A stretch of DNA of 64,000 nt from Buttiauxella sp. A111. GTDB lineage: Bacteria > Pseudomonadota > Gammaproteobacteria > Enterobacterales > Enterobacteriaceae. The translations under genes and the position numbers were made by a program. The stretch covers positions 310,001 to 374,000 of the forward strand of contig NZ_BJFN01000002.1 in NCBI RefSeq assembly GCF_014189855.1, written 5' to 3'. The notes below the pieces were generated by a model. It made no database searches and had not been told where the DNA came from. It worked only from the letters and a program-made list of their open reading frames with translations. Positions 59,688-64,000 of this stretch are shown piece by piece (position 1 is the stretch's first letter; each line of letters opens with the position of its first letter).

Positions 59688-60758
59688 TTAGATTTTGTCG
59701 AGTTCTACTTTAATAATGTAATCCGGCTTTTTGCCAATTTCTTTCTCGCCCTGCTTCACGCTGGCATAGAGAATGTGGCCATCTGGTGAAAGAGCCAGAC
59801 TATTCGGCAATGCTGCTGTCGCAATACTGGCTTTCACTTTGTAGGTTTCACTGTCGACAATACTGATCAATTGGGCATTTCGATGTGTAATATATATTTC
59901 ATTACGTGCATCGTTATACATCACTGCCAGGGAATTTATGACGTCGATGTGGTGAATGATACTCCCGTCTTTAAGCGAAACGACCAACACATTCGGTAAA
60001 TCTGGGTCGGTAATAAATGCGCGACCGTGTTTTCTATCCAGCGCGATATTTAAGAAGAAGTGTTTTTTCTGTGGTTCTACTTTTATGCGTGAAACAATTT
60101 TATTAGTGTTGGCATCAAGAACGATTAACTCTCCATTACCATTTACGCTATAAAGTCGTCCTTTTCCTTCATCAACCGCTAACCCCGTTGGATATTCACC
60201 CACATTTTCAATGTTGCCAATATGCTGTTGCTTTTGCGTATCGATAACCCAAATAATCCCTTTCTCCGTCACACCCGATACATACAATCTCTGGCGTTTT
60301 TTATCGAGCACCATTTCACGGGTGTGAACAATTTCTTTGGGATTACGGGTGTCACTCAGTTGTACAGTCTTGATCTCTTTACCGCTGCGCGTATCAATTA
60401 GCGTTACTGATCCTTCAAGAGTATTACCGATATAAAGGATATGGTTTTCTTCATCCAACACAGTGGCAAATGCCCGTCGATGGGTGTTGATATTTCCCGT
60501 CGTTTTAAGTGTTTCAGGATTTAATTTGTAGACCAGGCCATCGGTTTTATCTTTATCAAAAGAAGGGGCAGACGCTGCGAATAGAACGTTCTGCGAAGCA
60601 TCATAGGCCAGTTCGTAAACCCCGTGGCCAACAGGTGCGGCGAGTAAATCTTTTTCAGGAAGCGGTGCTGCGTTGGCGCTCAGAGAATTAATTAATAGTG
60701 CAGCGGCGAAAGCAATGAAGCCCGATTTCTTATAACCATAGAAAGTATGTCGATTCAT
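59688..60758 (-). CDS. YncE-like periplasmic beta-propeller protein
   Basis: 356 residues. Signal peptide (FIAFAAALLINSLSANA), then a seven-bladed PQQ/YVTN-type propeller: repeats such as VIDTQKQQHIGNIENVGEYP, LDANTNKIVSRIKV and IVDSETYKVKASI. Similar in length and sequence pattern to E. coli YncE, which is Fur-regulated and binds DNA in vitro, with unclear function. Upstream of the TonB receptor in the same operon; may bind the imported ligand. A Fur box lies 29 bp before the ATG. Confidence 0.88.
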   Translation of the reverse strand: MNRHTFYGYKKSGFIAFAAALLINSLSANAAPLPEKDLLAAPVGHGVYELAYDASQNVLFAASAPSFDKDKTDGLVYKLNPETLKTTGNINTHRRAFATVLDEENHILYIGNTLEGSVTLIDTRSGKEIKTVQLSDTRNPKEIVHTREMVLDKKRQRLYVSGVTEKGIIWVIDTQKQQHIGNIENVGEYPTGLAVDEGKGRLYSVNGNGELIVLDANTNKIVSRIKVEPQKKHFFLNIALDRKHGRAFITDPDLPNVLVVSLKDGSIIHHIDVINSLAVMYNDARNEIYITHRNAQLISIVDSETYKVKASIATAALPNSLALSPDGHILYASVKQGEKEIGKKPDYIIKVELDKI

Positions 60759-60786
60759 TTACTTAGATTCACATTTATTTACGAAT

Positions 60787-60805
60787 GTGAATGATAATGA
60801 TTTTC
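60787..60805. promoter_or_regulatory. Fur box upstream of the yncE-like operon
   Basis: GTGAATGATAATGATTTTC matches the 19-bp Fur consensus at 15 positions, including the unbroken AATGATAAT core. Confidence 0.85.
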
Positions 60806-60826
60806 AATTGCATTATCAACAATAGA

Positions 60827-60861
60827 TAAAAAAAGGCCAGCAATCAGTGTTTGCTGGCCTT
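60827..60861 (-). terminator. tktA terminator
   Basis: AAGGCCAGCAA (60833-60843) and TTGCTGGCCTT (60851-60861), 11-bp perfect stem with an A-run on plus (U-run on transcript). Confidence 0.93.
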
Positions 60862-60875
60862 AGTGGTATTACCTT

Positions 60876-62867
60876 TTACAGAACGGCTTTAGCCTGTTTC
60901 ACTACGTTTTCAACGGTGAAGCCAAACTCTTCGAACAGTTGTTCAGCAGGTGCTGACTCACCGAAGGTGGTCATGCCTACAACTGCGCCGTTCAGGCCAA
61001 CGTATTTGTACCAGTAGTCAGCGATGCTGGCTTCGATAGCAACACGGGCAGCAACTGCTTTCGGCAGAACCGCTTCACGGTAAGCCGCATCCTGCTTGTC
61101 GAATGCATCAGTAGACGGCATGGAAACCACACGCGCTTTGATGCCTTCAGCAGTCAGTTGATCCCACGCGGCAACAGCCAGTTCAACTTCAGAACCGGTC
61201 GCAATCAGGAGAAGCTCTGGCTGACCTGCACAATCTTTCAGGATGTATGCGCCACGAGCGATATCCGCCAGTTGCTGCTCAGTACGATCCTGCTGTGCCA
61301 GGTTCTGACGCGAGAAGATCAGAGCGGTTGGGCCGTCATGACGTTCTACTGCGTATTTCCACGCAACCGCAGATTCAACCTGGTCACATGGGCGCCATGT
61401 GCTCATGTTTGGTGTAACGCGCAGGGCAGCAAGCTGTTCAACAGGCTGGTGAGTTGGGCCATCTTCGCCCAGACCAATAGAGTCGTGGGTGTAAACCATC
61501 ACCTGGCGTTGCTTCATCAATGCTGCCATACGCACCGCGTTACGGGCATATTCAACAAACATCAGGAAGGTAGAGGTGTACGGCAGGAAACCACCGTGCA
61601 GCGCGATACCGTTAGCAATCGCCGTCATACCGAATTCACGTACACCGTAATGGATGTAGTTACCGGCCAGTTCTTCATTGATGGCTTTAGAACCAGACCA
61701 GATAGTCAGGTTAGAAGGCGCAAGGTCAGCGGAGCCGCCGAGGAATTCTGGCAGCAAATGGCCGAATGCTTCGATGGTGTTCTGAGACGCTTTACGGCTG
61801 GCGATTTTTGCCGGGTTAGCTTGCAGGTTCTTGATGAACTCTTGCGCTTTCGCAGCGAACTCAGCAGGCATATCGCCTTTCATACGACGGGTAAATTCTG
61901 CCGCTTCCTGTGGGAAGGCTTTTGCGTAAGCGGCGAACTTCTCGTTCCATGCCGCTTCTTTAGCCTGGCCTGCTTCACGCGCATCCCACTGAGCATAAAT
62001 GTCCTGCGGGATTTCGAATGGCGCGTGTTTCCAGCCCAGCGCTTCACGAGTCAGAGCAATCTCTGCATCACCCAGCGGTGCGCCGTGGGAATCGTGTGTA
62101 CCGGCTTTGTTTGGAGAACCGAAACCGATGATGGTTTTGCACATCAGTAGTGAAGGTTTGTCGGTAACCGCTTTGGCTTCTTCAACTGCGCGTTTGATTG
62201 CATCAGCATCGTGGCCGTCAACGCCGCGTACGACATGCCAGCCGTAAGCTTCGAAACGTTTAGCCGTATCGTCTGTGAACCAGCCTTCAACGTGGCCGTC
62301 GATAGAGATACCGTTGTCATCATAGAAAGCAACCAGTTTACCCAGACCCAGCGTACCCGCCAGAGAGCAAACTTCATGGGAAATGCCTTCCATCATGCAG
62401 CCATCACCCAGGAATGCCCAGGTGAAGTGGTCAACAATATCGTGGCCAGGACGGTTGAACTGTGCCGCCATGGTGCGTTCTGCAATTGCCATACCGACTG
62501 CGTTCGCAACACCCTGACCCAGTGGGCCAGTGGTGGTTTCTACACCTGCGGTGTAGCCCACTTCCGGGTGACCCGGAGTTTTGGAATGCAGCTGACGGAA
62601 GTTTTTCAGTTCTTCAATCGGCAGGTCATAACCTGTGAGGTGCAACAGGCTGTAAATCAGCATTGAACCATGGCCGTTAGAAAGAACGAAACGGTCGCGG
62701 TCAGCCCATGCAGGGTTCTGCGGGTTATGGTTCAGGAAATCGCGCCACAGGACTTCGGCAATGTCGGCCATACCCATAGGGGCACCCGGGTGACCGGATT
62801 TGGCTTTTTGTACTGCGTCCATGCTGAGTGCACGAATAGCATTGGCAAGCTCTTTACGAGAGGACAT
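60876..62867 (-). CDS. tktA: Transketolase A
   Basis: 663 residues, same as E. coli TktA. TPP motif begins [12 protein letters not shown] and ends YDDNGIS; the pyrimidine-domain Glu is in [12 protein letters not shown]. Transfers two-carbon units in the pentose-phosphate pathway, supplying erythrose-4-phosphate, the substrate of epd nearby. Divergent from loiP. Confidence 0.98.
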   Translation of the reverse strand: MSSRKELANAIRALSMDAVQKAKSGHPGAPMGMADIAEVLWRDFLNHNPQNPAWADRDRFVLSNGHGSMLIYSLLHLTGYDLPIEELKNFRQLHSKTPGHPEVGYTAGVETTTGPLGQGVANAVGMAIAERTMAAQFNRPGHDIVDHFTWAFLGDGCMMEGISHEVCSLAGTLGLGKLVAFYDDNGISIDGHVEGWFTDDTAKRFEAYGWHVVRGVDGHDADAIKRAVEEAKAVTDKPSLLMCKTIIGFGSPNKAGTHDSHGAPLGDAEIALTREALGWKHAPFEIPQDIYAQWDAREAGQAKEAAWNEKFAAYAKAFPQEAAEFTRRMKGDMPAEFAAKAQEFIKNLQANPAKIASRKASQNTIEAFGHLLPEFLGGSADLAPSNLTIWSGSKAINEELAGNYIHYGVREFGMTAIANGIALHGGFLPYTSTFLMFVEYARNAVRMAALMKQRQVMVYTHDSIGLGEDGPTHQPVEQLAALRVTPNMSTWRPCDQVESAVAWKYAVERHDGPTALIFSRQNLAQQDRTEQQLADIARGAYILKDCAGQPELLLIATGSEVELAVAAWDQLTAEGIKARVVSMPSTDAFDKQDAAYREAVLPKAVAARVAIEASIADYWYKYVGLNGAVVGMTTFGESAPAEQLFEEFGFTVENVVKQAKAVL

Positions 62868-63132
62868 TTTGACTCCAGATCGGATGGTTGAAGGTCAGGC
62901 CTTGACTACTATGCGTTATGGGCTACGCCCAAAAAATTGCCATCAATGTACCGCAAGCCGTGTGCCATGTACATGGAGCATCCTTTTGTCCGGTTAAGAA
63001 ATCTCTGGAACCTGCTCGCAAGTTGCGCAAGTTGCTGCGCGAGTCTGGCTAACTTCTTTATACTAAAGAGACTGGCCCGTTTTCTGTGGCTAAATCATTT
63101 CTGAGCAGTTGTCATTTATTAAGGATATTGGC
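62868..63132. promoter_or_regulatory. tktA-loiP divergent promoter region
   Basis: 265 bp with no gene. A TATACT hexamer at 63059-63064 is a likely -10 for loiP; no strong -35 or operator is evident. Confidence 0.45.
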
Positions 63133-63891
63133 ATGAAGATGCGCCCAATTTTACTGAGCCTGAGCGTTGCTGCCCTACTGAGCGGTTGCCAGAATATGGA
63201 TTCCAATGGCCTGCTGGCTTCCGGTGCGGAAGCATTTCAGGCGTACACACTAAGTGATGCTCAAGTCAAAGCGCTGAGCGATAAATCCTGTGCCGAGCTG
63301 GACAGCAAAGCTTCTATCGCCCCAGCCAGCAGCGAGTATGCGCAACGCCTGAACAAAATAGCCTCAGCACTGGGCGACAACATCAACGGCATGCCGGTGA
63401 ACTACAAGGTTTACGTCACCAAAGATGTGAATGCCTTTGCGATGGCCAACGGCTGTATTCGTGTATACAGCGGCCTGATGGACATGATGAACGATAACGA
63501 AGTCGAAGCGGTTATCGGCCACGAAATGGGTCACGTCGCACTGGGTCACGTGAAGAAAGGGATGCAAGTGGCGCTAGGCACTAATGCGGCGCGTGTTGCA
63601 GCAGCTTCAGCGGGAGGTGTGGTGGGCAGTTTGTCACAGTCTCAGCTTGGCGATTTAGGTGAAAAACTGGTGAATGCACAGTTCTCCCAGCGCCAGGAGT
63701 CTGAAGCCGATGACTACTCGTATGATTTGTTGAAAAAACGTGGGATTAACCCAATTGGTCTGGCAACCAGCTTTGAGAAATTAGCCAAAGAGGAAGGGGG
63801 CCGCCAAAGCTCAATGCTCGACGACCACCCGGCTTCTGCTGAACGTGCGCAACATATTCGCGACCGTATGGCAGCAGATGGGCTGAAATAA
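63133..63891 (+). CDS. loiP: Outer-membrane M48 metalloprotease LoiP
   Basis: 252 residues, same as E. coli LoiP (YggG). Lipoprotein signal with lipobox LLSGC, zinc motif VIGHEMGHVALGH (~residue 140) and third ligand Glu in ESEADDYSYD. Heat/osmotic-stress-linked protease that cleaves Phe-Phe sites and interacts with Era and BepA in E. coli. Start at 63133 with AAGGA eight bases upstream; the eight in-frame codons before it are not conserved. Confidence 0.96.
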   Translation: MKMRPILLSLSVAALLSGCQNMDSNGLLASGAEAFQAYTLSDAQVKALSDKSCAELDSKASIAPASSEYAQRLNKIASALGDNINGMPVNYKVYVTKDVNAFAMANGCIRVYSGLMDMMNDNEVEAVIGHEMGHVALGHVKKGMQVALGTNAARVAAASAGGVVGSLSQSQLGDLGEKLVNAQFSQRQESEADDYSYDLLKKRGINPIGLATSFEKLAKEEGGRQSSMLDDHPASAERAQHIRDRMAADGLK

Positions 63892-63896
63892 CCATA

Positions 63897-63929
63897 CCCT
63901 CACCCCAACCCTCTCCCTCAGGGAGAGGG
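63897..63929. repeat. CT-rich palindrome between loiP and speB
   Basis: CCCTCACCCCAACCCTCTCC followed by CTCAGGGAGAGGG; CCCTCTCCC and GGGAGAGGG are perfect arms. Third member of the repeat family at 31521 and 39248, between two convergent genes. Confidence 0.8.
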
Positions 63930-63955
63930 TGCAAAACAAGGATGCCGTAGCTCGA

Positions 63956-64000
63956 TTACTCGCCTTTTTTAGCAGCCTGAATGTACAGCATTTCCAGCGC
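63956..64000 (-). CDS. speB: Agmatinase, C-terminal end (partial)
   Basis: Only 14 codons and the stop are in the window: ALEMLYIQAAKKGE. This matches the C-terminus of SpeB as I recall it and speB is the next gene after loiP in E. coli. Agmatinase makes putrescine from agmatine. Truncated by the window edge. Confidence 0.85.
   Translation of the reverse strand, partial: ALEMLYIQAAKKGE

Noticed and set aside
61158-62150. 330-codon open frame antisense to tktA
   Set aside because: Shadow of a highly expressed gene; no domain or signal visible.

Overview
The window is chromosomal DNA of an enterobacterium (family Enterobacteriaceae, close to Enterobacter, Citrobacter, Kluyvera or Buttiauxella; genus not resolvable by eye). 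Gene content and order from about 8.9 kb to the end follow the E. coli 65-66 min region: ygeR, lysS-prfB-recJ-dsbC-xerD, fldB, ygfX-sdhE, ygfZ, yqfA, bglA, ygfF, gcvPHT, ubiI-ubiH-pepP-ygfB, zapA-ssrS-fau, serA, rpiA, argP, yggE, argO, mscS, fbaA-pgk-epd, tktA, loiP, speB. Protein lengths match the E. coli products closely, prfB carries the classic +1 frameshift, and 6S RNA and a tRNA-Gly(CCC) lie in the expected places.

Region by region. 1-8.2 kb is an accessory block ending at the 3' end of the tRNA-Gly gene. It holds the distal part of a chaperone/usher-type fimbrial operon with a putative two-domain tip adhesin, a small exported protein coupled to a coiled-coil protein with a degenerate FKBP-like C-terminus, a membrane-anchored ToxR/CadC-like regulator, and an 870-residue autotransporter with a perfect FNR box far upstream. 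8.3-8.9 kb holds an unlisted 32-residue membrane protein and a candidate small RNA. 8.9-20 kb is conserved housekeeping: translation, recombination, disulfide isomerisation, flavodoxin, succinate dehydrogenase flavinylation.

20-28 kb has a RpiR-type regulator beside bglA and then, between bglA and ygfF (adjacent in E. coli K-12), an inserted redox block. This contains a tri-haem cytochrome c peroxidase (YhjA type), a two-component system, and a divergent set of membrane cytochrome b, Tat-exported molybdopterin oxidoreductase and a methionine-rich MXKDX-repeat protein. The set resembles the periplasmic reactive-chlorine scavenging module described in Azospira (MrpX/YedY1/YedZ1), here coupled to a two-component system instead of a sigma factor. 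It is the most interesting system in the window.

28-46 kb is core metabolism (glycine cleavage, ubiquinone hydroxylases, one-carbon and serine synthesis, pentose isomerase, arginine export, mechanosensitive channel) with a YjdF-like membrane protein between fau and serA. 46-53.7 kb is a tdcABCDE threonine/serine fermentation operon placed between mscS and fbaA, with an ERIC element in each gap from tdcB to tdcE. 53.8-57.2 kb is the glycolytic epd-pgk-fbaA cluster with Cra and CRP sites. 57.6-60.8 kb is a Fur-box-preceded YncE-like/TonB receptor operon inserted before tktA. The right end holds loiP and the last codons of speB.

Repeats: six ERIC (IRU) elements, one of them an internal deletion, and a family of CT-rich palindromes. 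No insertion sequence, prophage or CRISPR array was seen.
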